A DNA stretch of 64,000 nucleotides from Eremophila alpestris peregrina (Eukaryota > Chordata > Aves > Passeriformes > Alaudidae): positions 5,385,798 to 5,449,797 of the forward strand of contig WMCF01000007.1 in assembly GCA_009792885.1 (NCBI GenBank), given 5' to 3'. Positions within the stretch are counted from its first letter, which is position 1. Every line of letters starts with the position of its first letter. The notes under the pieces were generated by a model that ran no database searches, was not told the origin of the DNA, and saw nothing but the letters and a program-made list of their open reading frames with translations. This document shows, in pieces, positions 52,833-64,000 of the stretch. The translations under genes and the position numbers were made by a program.

Positions 52833-53402
52833 AACCCAAATGTAGCTGCTCTAAAAATTGCTAATGGTTTAGACCATTTTGTCTGTCAAACCTGCCTTTT
52901 ATGTGCTATGAACTCTGAACTATTAGGTAGCTTTCATAATCTAGAATGTGACCATAATGAAACAACATTTCTATTCAAGGATAATAAATGAAGACATGGG
53001 ATAATGCAGGAAGAAATACCTTCTTACAGTGGGACTTCATTTCACCTATAAAGCCATCAAGACCTTACAATTAACAGGCCTCAGTTCCTAGAATAACACA
53101 GGGGAAATATTAAGTCTTTTTTCAACATACAACTGAGTTCTAATTTCAGATGCATCCAGCTGTGCTGAAATGAAACTCATTTGAATAAGTAGTAAAAATT
53201 ACAGCTGATTTTTTGCAAAGAAGCAAACAGAGTTACATTAAAAATTTGACATGATTATCAACATGAAATTAAGATCTGGACAAATTATAAAAAGCTAATA
53301 GTCATTGTAGGAGACCTAAAATAAAGAGATCATGGGAAAAATACTTGTTTTAGGTCCAGTGTTATGCTAGAGGTGAAATAATTCACAAAGATGAGTAACT
53401 AG

Positions 53403-53424
53403 CAGTTGTCCAACAGTTATCCAA
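53403..53424. repeat. Two-copy 11-bp tandem repeat
   Basis: CAGTTGTCCAA followed immediately by CAGTTATCCAA; one base differs. Confidence 0.8.
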
Positions 53425-53824
53425 CTCAGGACTAAGCTTTCCAGAATAAGTACTGTATAAAGCAACATGTAAACTCCCAGAAATCCAAATGTCAGTACAT
53501 AAATACAACACACTGGTACTCAAGGATCCATTCAAATAACTGTTTTTAAACAGGTTTTATGAATCTAGAGACGCTCAAATTTTCCAACTTGGTTTCTTAC
53601 TCAAAAAAATAAATGCCTCAATATTTGGCAATAATATTTTGATTTTGATGAACTTTCTCAGATCAAAGAAATCTGCCTATGTCCTTACTAGGAGCTTTCT
53701 AGTCACTCCAGCCAGCATGAGAGATTGCATTCTGCTGATCAGGAAGAAGAGGCTCCAGATGAACTTTTAAGCTCCTAACCACACATAGCTGAGAACCTGG
53801 TAACTTAGGAGCTGAGCTTAGCTT

Positions 53825-53874
53825 TTAGGGCTTCTAGTTTATCATTCCTTAGGGCTTCTTGTTATTCTGTTTTG
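53825..53874. repeat. Two-copy 24-bp tandem repeat
   Basis: TTAGGGCTTCTAGTTTAT at 53825 recurs as TTAGGGCTTCTTGTTATT at 53849, exactly 24 bases later. The units differ mainly by one substitution and one indel. The TTAGGG is not part of a telomeric array. Confidence 0.8.
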
Positions 53875-56800
53875 CAAGTCCCAATACAGTCCATTGCTCT
53901 TCTGGGAAAGAAGAGCTTTTTTCTCTCTCATATAAAGTATTAAAAAATAAAATAAAATATTTTCCTTTTTGAGGACAATGTTTTGAATTTAGCCCATTGT
54001 TTTGAACTGAGAATACTTAAAATACTTAATGCAAGTGGAAACAGGTCTCAATCAAGCTTAAGACAATCAGATAATAGGCAAAGAAGCTTCATTTCAGGAA
54101 AGATAAGTCACATTAGAAGCAGGACAGACTTTTCTCCTGAAGGCTCACTGATGCAGGCACAGAACCAATTGAAGCTGCTTTGTTAGAGTTTTGCAAAAAT
54201 ACAGCACAAAAATACTCCAGAGATTATTGAGATGAGGTCAAAGAAAACTGACAGATATAAAGGACATGCTCCCTGTTAAACAAGATGGGGTCATGAACAT
54301 TCAGATCATCCATGGATAAACAAGGTCACAGATGACTGATAGCAAAGATAGAATGTAGTAATGAAAATATTAAAAAAACCAGCAGAAAATATGAGATTGA
54401 GGTTAGTGACAAATTTGAAGATTCAAGAGAAGGACATCCACTTAGTTATAATTATCAGTTAGTTAATACCTGAAAAAATGTACTATTAATGAGACGTTTT
54501 ACAAATATTTAGAGATCTCAGTTTGCTCACTGCTATGTAAGATACAAAAGAAATATTAAATTTGTTGAAAGAGTGCAAGCTATACAAGAAAATAATGCCC
54601 CTTCCCTCTCTTTCTCAACAGTTCCATGTTCTCAACTTCCCCAGACTTTGTGCTCTGAGATTTCTTGACACTAGAAAAATGGGGAACAATTCAACTAATT
54701 AGGAAACATTTGAACTGGGGAACAGAATTTCAACCTTTTGCCTGACAACTTGGGTTAAAATTTGGACAAGTTTCCCACTTTTCACTAGGAATTCACCTTA
54801 TATTGAAATCACTGTGCAAAAATTAACTGAGAGGGAAAGGCTATGCAGGTGGCTGCCACTGTCTCTAGTTGTTTTCACAGATCCTGCAGTATTTTCATTA
54901 CCACCAATGCCAGCAGCTGACACAATCCTGATCCTGAAATAAGTTACTAATAACATTAAAGTTCACTCTATCTTTAATAGATACATTTTTCAAGTAAGAA
55001 ATTTTCAGGATCATCCTCACAATCAAGTCATCATTTGAGAGAGTGCGTCCAAGGGAAATAAATGTCATGAAGCCCTTGATCCCAGCTTTCTTTAAAGCCT
55101 ATTTCCCCTAATTAGTGCTGAAGAATTCTGAATTAGCTTCCACTAGGTTCATCTTTTGCATGTAATTATGAAGATACACATGTCCTTGAAATGGAAAAGT
55201 AGAAAAACTAGAAAAATAGAAAGAGTACTTTTGTGTAGATTGACTTATAAACCACAGCTTTGTTGGTGACACACCTGATGTTGAAATTCTGTAATGATTT
55301 ATGGTATTGTAACGTATATTAACACATGTTCTCTTCCTTTGCACTCTGAAGATAAACAACTGTAGAGATGCCACTTCTGTTTTAAATGTTAAAGCTTAGG
55401 TTAGGACTTCATTATAGAAAAAATTAGGGTGTGCTGTATTTTGGTACTGAGGTGCGATACTGCACTTAAATCAGTACAATGATATTATTTAAAAAACCTG
55501 GAAACAGGGGGCTGCTGCAATGTGCAGCTAACTAGTATTGCTGGAATTAAGCTAAGAAAAAGCCACTGAACAGATTTTCCAGGTGTATTACATATGAAAT
55601 TACTAAATAGTCAACATCCCTGGCACGTGACTTGCACCAATAAATCACAGCTTTCCTACAGTGATACCCTAATTCTAATTAAAATTTCCTCACACAAGCA
55701 CTTTTACAGCTAGAGTAAAATTTCTAAATAGTGATGATGATGGAGTGAGAGCAAAATGCAATGTCTTGACTTCTCTATGCAGAGACAATTCTGCAGATTT
55801 CTCCCTTGCAGAGAAATCTGACTCATCAAAACAAATCCACCACATGTGAACAAAGGTCTGCTTGAGACAGCAGACTGAGCATTATACTCTTTGTTTTTAC
55901 ACACACGTAATTTTACCTGTTAGTTTAAATAATTTTAATGAATTCAGTCAAGTAGGCTTTGAAACATAATTTCTAAAGCTTTCTTTTAATAAAAAAATGG
56001 CTCACTTCTTTACATATTTGGAAGTTGGTCATGCTCCAGATTTAAAGACTATTAGTCAGCTACAATGACTACTTCTAGTAGTCATCAGCAAGTAAAACCT
56101 AAAATTATTTCCCATTCTAAGTAGGAGGAAAATGGTTGGGTTTGATCTATTTAACATTGGATCTTAAAGAAAACCAGCAGATAACTCAAAATTAGTATGT
56201 TCAAAGTTATTCATGTGACTTCTAAGAGGTACTCCTATTTGAGAAAGGGACACTCAATATCTTTAACCCTCCAATACACACCCTAAGCAGCCTATTAAGC
56301 TAAAACTGTCTTGAAGCCTGCAATGCTTCTGGAACAGATGGACATACTAAGCATCTTCTGCAGTTTCCCTGTGTTCTATTGAAGACAGAAATATCAGACT
56401 TAAGCAGACTGATTCGTTTTGAAGACTACCAAGTTTTTTCAAATAACAGCAAAGACAAGTACCACAGTTGGGCAGATTACCCACAGCCCTCTGCAAGTTC
56501 TCTCCTTTTAAAAAACACATCATTCAGACAGGATTTTTTCAGGCATGTACACATTTAAGTTCCAGGAAGGGGGTTAGGTTCTGGAGACTTGGATAGTGGC
56601 TAGAGCAGCAGGTGCAGAGAGTCCTTCATAAGGTCAGTGTCACACATGAAGAACCTTCTCATCCAGTCCAATTCACACTACTCTTGTATAACAGTGGCAT
56701 CAACAGTTTGTGCCAGTCCATGCCTTAGAGAGACAGTTTAGCTGCTCAGATGGCACATACAGTGCTCTGCATAAACTACATTTCAAAGTACTGTTCAGTT

Positions 56801-57449
56801 TGAATTGAATCTTTAAACTATTCCTGCTTTACAGGCAGAGCTCTGTCTAAAGCAACTCCACATCTACATTCAGTGACACTATTTCAGATTATACAGGCTA
56901 AACAAAAAATACGCACACATATCTTTTTTAAAGCTCAGGAATATGGTACTCAAACTGAAGTGATATTGCAATGACTGTTTCTGCAGTGGACCACCTGTCT
57001 GGATGCCCGTACTAAATGCTGAAATTATTGTGTATAACTAAACTTCCTATGTACAACTTCAGCAGGCCAGGGTTAGGCACTAGGTTTTTAAAGATCTTTA
57101 CAAACTGCAGAGCTATTACGTACCATTTAACATTATAACCTGAATCCTGAAAAGTAGCTATTTCCATGGAAAGTGTCTTGCTCATCCAGCTCCATGAATA
57201 GCTTAGCAGTTAAGCCAAGTTATGTTGTGTTTGGATTAAGTTTTGTGACTTTGATATATAACTGATATGGTGTTTCTATCAAGCCCTCTGCACAGAGGCA
57301 ATGCTTACAGAGACACTACTGTGCTGCGACTCTTCACCTATGGGACACTGTTCTGAAATATTCTGCAGGCTCTAATAACAACTGTATTTCTACATGTAGT
57401 TTTACATGAAAAAAGTCAGTACAATTGGAACACAGTATCATTAAAGATC

Positions 57450-57520
57450 CCTTTTGTAATTCTGCTGACCACACTGTTGCTGATACCAGCCAGGATGTTA
57501 TTTGTCTTACTGTAAGTGAA
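57450..57520 (-). mobile_element. Possible internal CR1 scrap (minus strand)
   Basis: The plus-strand stretch CTGACCACACTGTTGCTGAT followed by ACCAGCCAGGATGTTATTTG resembles, base for base over about 50 positions, the same part of the CR1 at 43.9-44.0 kb (CTGGACACATATTTTTGCTA, then TGATCCAGGATGCCATTGGC). If real, it is an internal piece without the usual 3' tail, so the rest must have been deleted or diverged beyond recognition. The short length makes this tentative. Confidence 0.35.
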
Positions 57521-60099
57521 TTATTCTCTGGATTGAAATAATTTCATGTCTTGTCTTAAGAATGCTGCATTAAAAAATGGCCATGCAGAAAAATGCTAAC
57601 ATAAATCTGGAAGAAGCTTGTGACCATCAGCCTCAAAAGCATGTGCATTTTCATTCAATCATCTCAATTCAAAGAATCTTTATTCATGTTTTCATACCTT
57701 GTGAGTAAACCATTACACTGCATATAAAAGAGTTTCTTCTAATCCACCCCTTTTCACAAAATATGAATAGACCAAAAAAGAATCCTGAATGCAAGCCAGT
57801 TCCCACAATTTCTGATGTTAGCTCAGGTCTGTTCAGGGGAATAGTTTAATAGAAGCTCAAGAATATCAGTTTACTTCAGCACACAGTATCTTCTATTCTG
57901 AGATCTGTGTATTCATTAGCTCTCCCCCTTTGCAACATATTACATGGCTACTTTAAGTAATCTGAATCCACCAATTCACAATGAATTGAAAGCAGCAAAT
58001 TCTTTTCAGCCCCAGCTTTCCAATATGATTTTTTTTCATTTAACAAGAAACTGCAAAATATTATTTCTGTAGAATCTTTTAAGGTAAAGTACGATAAAAA
58101 AATTAAAGTTGTTATAACTACTCTAATTTAGAAAGGCAAATGTAAAATTTTCAGGTTTCCAAAAAAATCCCAGAGCAACAGCTAATTGTAAACCTATTCA
58201 GTTTTACAGTACATTTAGGGTGTGTTTACATCAGTTCATTTGCAGGATGCAAAAGTTATTTATTGTAGGTAAAACCATTTCTATTAGGCCTTCAACAGAG
58301 GTTCCTCTCTGTTTAGTTCTCACAATTATAAACCATTTTTTTGGGCATAACTTATTTCATGGGTCAAGATACCCTCCTATCATCCTAGGAAACAACTGAT
58401 AGTTCCAGGTATCAGCTCAAGGTGTTTTCTAATTTTAGTTCTAAAGGCCCAAATTCTCCTTTATACACTGTGAATTAAGACCAAGCACAGTGTACTAAAT
58501 GTAATGGCATTAGAGCAAAGATTAGGGTGTTCAGTTCCAAGTAACAAAGGCCGCTCTAAAATTTTAATCCTAAACAGTTTTAGGTCCAAACTTCTGTGGT
58601 GAAGGTAGAACTGAGCTCTCTGTTCTTCTACAGCATTATTCTAATCAAATCTGTCATCTAATGTGACCTCACAGGATCATCAAGCAGGTAATTTGGGGTG
58701 ACTGGCTAACATGCATGTCTTCTTCCATCAGAAAAACTGAGCGTTACATCCATATTAATTTGTTTTAAACTATATTTTTTAAGCAAAATTAGCGAATTCT
58801 AGTTAAATCATTGTACATCTACAAACTATATTCCACTTCCTTTATTTTCTGATTGAGCATCTCAGCCAAATTCTTCACTGAAGACATGCAATGATCATCC
58901 TGAATGCATCAATCAAGATCTACAAGTGCAAAAACCATTGAATACCAAAAGCCATGCTGACATTATGAAAAGGCGAGAACTTAAAATTCTACTGTGTGTG
59001 CACAGCCTGTACACGGTTATGGCACTCTACATAAAATGTATATGTATGATCTCCACATTTATGAGTAGCACACTGCGTCACTGATGTTATTTGTGACAAT
59101 ATGGTTGAGGAGACAGGACATTGCTGCTTAATTTTGCCAGCCTGTACTTCACAGCAACTGGTAGGTAGTACCTCTCAGACACAGATAATTTTTATATTTT
59201 TGAACATACCATATGGAAAAATTGTCTTCAGGAGAAATGAAAAATGAACAGTATCTTCTGGGGAAATATAAAACAAGCAATTAAAAATTTGGTTATTAGA
59301 ATACTTCAGAAAAGCACTTTCCATTAATTTGACAAGATGTGATTGTATTGATTGTATGACAAATGAACTACAAAAAATATTATACTGTATAGATTCAGTC
59401 TGTTTCACCTGTTCTCAGCAATACTGCAAGTATTGTGGCTACTTCAGTCAAACATATTTCAGTAGCTTCAAGAGTGTGACCTAATAAAGTGAGCTAACTC
59501 AAATGACATTTCCTCACCTTAGTGAAGATAGGCAAGAAATTTTCTTGTTGCAGAGCAGTGAGGTGCATGTAGAGGGACTACACACCCTCTTCCCCACCAC
59601 CCCTTCCCCCTCAGTCACTGAAATCTCATATAAGCAGCAGTTTTCTTTTTCACCAGGTTATTTACCTTTCACACTTGAGCCACTCCCTGTATCACCTATA
59701 GCTCAGAATAAACTCATCAATTTTCACATGGGAAAATTGCATGCACTGCTACACCATTCATCATGAACACCATTCATTCACAGGTCCTCCCAAATACACT
59801 TTTACCTAACTACTCCAACAGAGCAAAGTGATCCAACAATTGAGAAATATTTTAAAAATCCCTATACACAGATAATTTTCTGACCCATACTGGCAACATT
59901 CCTCATAGTTTTAGCTCAAGTAGAACACAGCAGTTGCATGTGTTACTGGTTGCTTTAGCACAGAAATGATTTTTTTTAAGGAAGTTATAGTAAAATTAAT
60001 AGTGACTGGTTTTGAAATTGACAGCTAGATTAACTAATTAAATAAAGGGATACACCTCTGGATTACATAGGTTTAAAATTAGAAGAATCATGGGAAAAT

Positions 60100-60875
60100 T
60101 TCTCTCTCTTTTTTTTTCTTTTTTTTTTTTTTTTGCTTTGGAAAAGGTAAGTTGGACCCAGCTCCCCCTTTTTGTGGGGGCTGGGCTTTGCTTGGGTTAG
60201 GTTTTTTTTTGGGAAGTTTGTTAGATCTGGCGACTCCCAGGCAGGGGGAGGTGAGGAGAGTATGCCCTGTCCTGGTTAGATTGGGCTGTGCAGCTGCTAA
60301 AATCTTGCTGCTGTAAGCCACCACTGCTCCTATATGAAGTTCTCTGCTCCCAGGCAAAAAAGACTTCTGCTTCTTGAGATTAAGATGATTTTAGAGATAG
60401 ATAAAGAGAGAATTTTTGTCTTACGCTAGAACAATCATCCTTAAACTGTACCCTAAATAAGCTGATATGCCCATGAGTGCAGCCATGGGAAAGCTGCCAA
60501 ATGGGAGGGACTTCACAGCTGCAGAGTTTCCGGGTGGCTGCAGATTGGTGACATGGGAGCCACCAGGGAACTATTTTATGTGGCAATACCTCCATAAGAT
60601 GTCTAAGAGTGGCTCCTCTCCCTAAAGACTAAGAAAACACTATTTTAAAGTGGTGAAACTGACTGAAAATCCCAGATTTTGTTTCTTTATGTTGTCAGTA
60701 GGAAAGTGAACAGTTGTGGGGAAGAGGAGAAGGGTTTTGAAGATTTCATTAAGATTATTCTTATTTTTTTTCTTTGTTGTTGTTTGTTAATAAACCTGTC
60801 TTTAGACTCTTTTAAGGTTTAAGCCGACTTTGCTTCTCTCCTAATCCTATCTCACAGCAGAAGAGTAAACAATTT
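60100..60875 (+). mobile_element. Probable LTR of an old endogenous retroelement
   Basis: This block differs in texture from its surroundings. A T-rich tract (60101-60134) is followed by moderately GC-rich sequence, a TATA-like ACTATTTTATGTGG (about 60569-60582), a second T-rich tract (about 60764-60787), and an AATAAA polyadenylation signal at 60789-60794. The last part, TTAAGCCGACTTTGCTTCTC then CTAATCCTATCTCACAGCAG, resembles the 3' part of ERVL-type LTRs that I recall from bird genomes; that is a memory-based match, not an alignment. No gag, pol or env coding sequence is seen beside it, so if it is an LTR it is solitary or fragmentary. Exact ends and a target-site duplication are not resolved. 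The frames on either strand inside it are not recognisable proteins. Confidence 0.45.
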
Positions 60876-63115
60876 TAGTAAACACTGAAACAACTTCACT
60901 AATTGTAAGAAGCGAAAATTAACAAAAGTAAAACCACTACAATTATTAAAGCAGTTTAGCTTTTCTAGATTTCAGATTATCACGTCTAAATTGTCATGAT
61001 GCATTGAAGTTTTCATCTGTACAGTGGATATTGATGTTAACATTTCTGCATTATTCCTAATAGTTATTCTATAAACTAATACTGAAGATTAATTCCTTGA
61101 TATTTAAATGCTCTTTTGATACCTGCAGCACTACCGAGTCACTACCACCAAATGCAAACAGGATTTTATGAAAGGACTCCCTGAACCACTAGAACTCTAA
61201 GTCTATATAAATATTATTCAAATAGCTTTATGAAGTATTTGGTGTGCTTCACAGACTTTCTGGCAAGGGCTTCAAACCTCTGCTTCCCTATGTCTGTTGC
61301 TCAGAAACACAGGGCCCAGTTTTCAAGCTTTTATAACACAGTTGCAAGAACTACTTTTATATAAAACCAGCTTGGCATATCTTGTATGCCATACCCGTCA
61401 GGCTTGCAAGAAAACACATTTCTACAGAAAGAGAACATGTGTTCAATATCCAAATAAGTACACACAAAGTGCCTGTATGTCTATAAAAAAACATTGCCTG
61501 TTTTTAAATCTAGCAAGCAAAACAAATTAAAATGTAAATTTTATAAAGTCTGGCTTTACTTTATCTGAGAAAACATATTTCTGTTGTACCCCTGAGGCAT
61601 TGATGATTAGGTCAATTTATCCTTTACTGCTCCATATAAAGATTGACCTTTCCCTCCTAACTAGTAATAGTTAAATTACTTAAAGACTTTATGTTTTCAA
61701 GGAAGGCATTTAATATAAATGGTCAGTCCAACAGCTGCCTACTCTAACAGCTATAAACCAGTAAATATTAAGAGAACAAAATAACTATCTGGTAGTTCTT
61801 AATTATCTGTTTTTAATTTGATTACACAGAGACTTTCTAGTATTTCTTTTAGGTGGTATTCTAGTTTGTTAACTTTATAGAATTGACATTATAAAATGAC
61901 TTTAATCTCTGATACATTAGCTTAGATGTGTACATATCAAGATATGAGTAATAATAAATTTGAAGGCCTACACAAGTAAGAAAACAAATCTAAATCTAAA
62001 AAGCCTAACTTTACAGAACTCTGATCACCTAGTGTGTGATGTACTTTGAAGTCTGAATTTTATCTTTTATTAGCTGTATTGACAAATATCCCTCAAGAGT
62101 ATAAATTACATGTTTTTTTGTGGTTCACTCAGTCCTGGCTAGTTCTAGCATGATCATGTGGAGTATTCCCACCCTAAGTGCAGTGTGGATAACAGACCCA
62201 TGGCATCACGTATTTTACAGATCCATCTTGTCAAAATACATTATTTGTTAATGGAAACACCTGAAGGTCTTCCATAAATGATTTTTTATGTGTCGTTAAC
62301 AGAGGGATCTTAAATTTGCATTGATATTAACTAGAACTTTAAAGAAACAGTGTTGATCTTGATGAAATAGGAACAGCTGCCTCAACTTTCTTTTCTAATG
62401 CAGTCTCTTACTATGGCTTTAATAAAGATATTCCCATGCTTCTTGCCTGCCAGTCTATAACTGCAGGATTATGGTTCTCTAGCTTCTTGTAGATCTGTGG
62501 GAAAAGGAGTCCCTTTTGGTGCCCAGTTATCACACTGAAACAGCCTATGAGCTGAAGAAGCTGTATGTAGAAAGACACGCATGTAAGAGGGCTGTGAGAT
62601 AATCACTTACTATGGAGTCTCCTCCATAAAACTAGTAAAACTTAGTGCTGAGTCACCTCTAGTCCATTAGTCTTTGCAACTTTTCTCGAGCTAACTTCCC
62701 ATGAACCTTGTATCCTTGCAAAGAAAAAATATTTGAAGATAAATACAATTTAAAAATTAGGTGCATTAACTTTTGTAAATGGTACTGGTACTTTTGTTTA
62801 TTTTCTCCCATCTTCACCCTTACCCCATTCACCCCAGGAAATCAGTTTTCAGGCTCATGCATACCTTTTCCTAATGTTTATTTAAGATTAGGTTTTCTAC
62901 TTTGCAATGCCAAAGGCATGTGATCCTGCTAAAAAATTTAAAATCCATTTAAAGTAAATGCTTTTTTAAACATAAATGTACAGTTCAGAATTACTTAACC
63001 CCAAGAATTTTTCCTCCAACCTCTGCTTTTATGAAGTGTAAATCATTGATGATTTTTAAAATTTGTCACCAAAAAAAAAGCACTGAATAATTGCCCAGTT
63101 CTCTTGTTATCTGAA

Positions 63116-63165
63116 TATATATATACTCATATATATAGTTATATTCATATACATGAAACAGAAAT
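63116..63165. repeat. TA-rich imperfect repeat
   Basis: Three clusters of ATATATATA-type sequence (GAATATATATATAC, CATATATATAG, ATATTCATATACATG) with partial dyad symmetry. This is ordinary low-complexity DNA. Confidence 0.75.
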
Positions 63166-63375
63166 ACTCCAAACTGCCCCAGAACAGGTGGAAAAACACT
63201 GAGACCTTCTTTTTCATCTTTCCACTTGAAGATGTCTGAAGGAAAAGAATTGAACTTCCAGGTTTCACTATCGTGATAGCTTAATTCTTAGATATAAGCT
63301 ATTTGAAATCCTGTCTATATCTAACTCTTCATGCCTTTTAATTACTGTAATGACAAGTTGTTGGGTGGTTGTGGT

Positions 63376-63403
63376 TTGGTTTTTTTTTGTTTTTTTTTTT
63401 TTT
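63376..63403. repeat. T-rich tract
   Basis: TTGGT followed by runs of T interrupted by a single G (TTTTTTTTGTTTTT...), ending in GGGTAG. It is similar in texture to the reverse complement of the A/C-rich tract at 7870-7932. Confidence 0.85.
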
Positions 63404-64000
63404 GGGTAGAGAATCCACAAATCAAAATGTGAGCAAAGCAGAAAATATTTAAACATGAGGAAATGGATAGGCAGCTAAGGTAAAGCAGGGTAACAAAAAA
63501 GTGTGATCAGTGTATTGACAGAGAAATAAATAAAATTGCCTGTGTTTAGCAGTTCATCTAAGAACACATTATCAGTAGACTGTATATTAAAGAATATCCT
63601 TTAGCTAATTTGGAAGCCTTTAAAAGAAAGTATGGCATCTGGAATGGAAAAATCTATCAAAATGATTGGTGAGCTTTTCACATATAAGGTGTTTGACCAA
63701 TAACACAAGATATAACCTGCATCCACTGAACTTTAGACATGCCAGTGCTTTGGTAAGAATATAAACTTGTTCAAGTTGGGAAAATTACAGACACAAGCAG
63801 TTAACCAATTTGTTCCTGCATATCATATCAGGATATAAACTTAAATGAGCTTTGAAGATGCAATCCTAGCAAGTTAACAAAGATCAGAACTCTGATTTGT
63901 CCCTATAATTTCAGAACAGGCCATCAGTTTCTGTATTACATTGATACAGGCTACCCACATGTGGCACACATGGACTGACTTGACATAATTAACCGTATGT

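Larger units (their letters stand above)
51243..60099. other. Mostly non-coding stretch around the candidate exon
   Basis: Apart from the candidate exon at 52.2-52.4 kb, the A-rich tract, small tandem repeats at 53.4 and 53.8 kb and a possible CR1 scrap at 57.45 kb, nothing can be supported. Frames of 60-90 codons on both strands match no known protein. Confidence 0.7.
60876..64000. other. AT-rich non-coding stretch to the window end
   Basis: No gene, RNA or transposon is recognised; only the TA-rich and T-rich tracts near 63.1 and 63.4 kb. Short frames have no recognisable motif. Confidence 0.7.

Noticed and set aside
53825..53856. TTAGGG motifs
   Set aside because: Only two isolated copies inside a 24-bp local duplication; not telomeric sequence.
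1..64000. CRISPR array, operon, phage or bacterial defence system
   Set aside because: No regularly spaced repeats, no dense coding and no ribosome-binding-site-linked genes. The sequence is vertebrate nuclear DNA.

Overview
The window looks like a piece of bird nuclear genome. The main evidence is several 5'-truncated, decayed copies of the CR1 LINE, the dominant retrotransposon of birds. They are recognisable from CR1-type reverse transcriptase C-terminal peptides and from the characteristic CR1 3' end (TTGGACTAGA..., then degenerate ATTCTGTGA-type units). Most of the sequence is AT-rich and CpG-poor, with short low-complexity tracts and one unresolved base at 38253. There is no bacterial-style gene packing, no recognisable tRNA or rRNA gene, and no CRISPR array.

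Layout. Positions 1-12.2 kb: AT-rich non-coding sequence with simple repeats and a few weak exon-like signals on the minus strand. 12.22-12.98 kb: a single strong CpG island, the only convincing gene-regulatory landmark. It holds GC-box, CCAAT, YY1-like and RFX-like motifs and a strong G-quadruplex candidate, and is probably the promoter and first exon of a gene whose direction I cannot fix. 13-20 kb: non-coding. 20.16-20.74 kb: CR1 (+). 20.7-34.7 kb: non-coding with microsatellites. 34.71-34.97 kb: CR1 3' end (+). 37.23-37.31 kb: CR1 3' end (-). 40.25-40.65 kb: CR1 (-). 43.41-44.34 kb: long CR1 (-). 50.04-51.17 kb: longest CR1 (+). 52.2-52.4 kb: best single candidate protein-coding exon (-). 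57.45-57.52 kb: possible CR1 scrap (-). 60.1-60.9 kb: probable LTR of an old endogenous retroelement (+). The rest is non-coding.

No complete protein-coding gene can be supported. The open reading frames in the AT-rich parts are of the length chance produces. Those in the CpG island are long because stop codons are rare in GC-rich DNA. The coding remnants I can assign to a family are all CR1 reverse transcriptase. The window is best read as the promoter/first-exon neighbourhood of one vertebrate gene set in intronic or intergenic sequence with old retrotransposons. I did not find a previously undescribed biological system. The more interesting leftovers are a minus-strand series of phase-compatible exon-like segments (weak evidence), reading frames on both strands of the CpG island that run up to splice donors, a five-tract quadruplex motif, an inverted duplication inside a CR1 that looks like a template-switch mutation, and several perfect hairpins and small tandem duplications.
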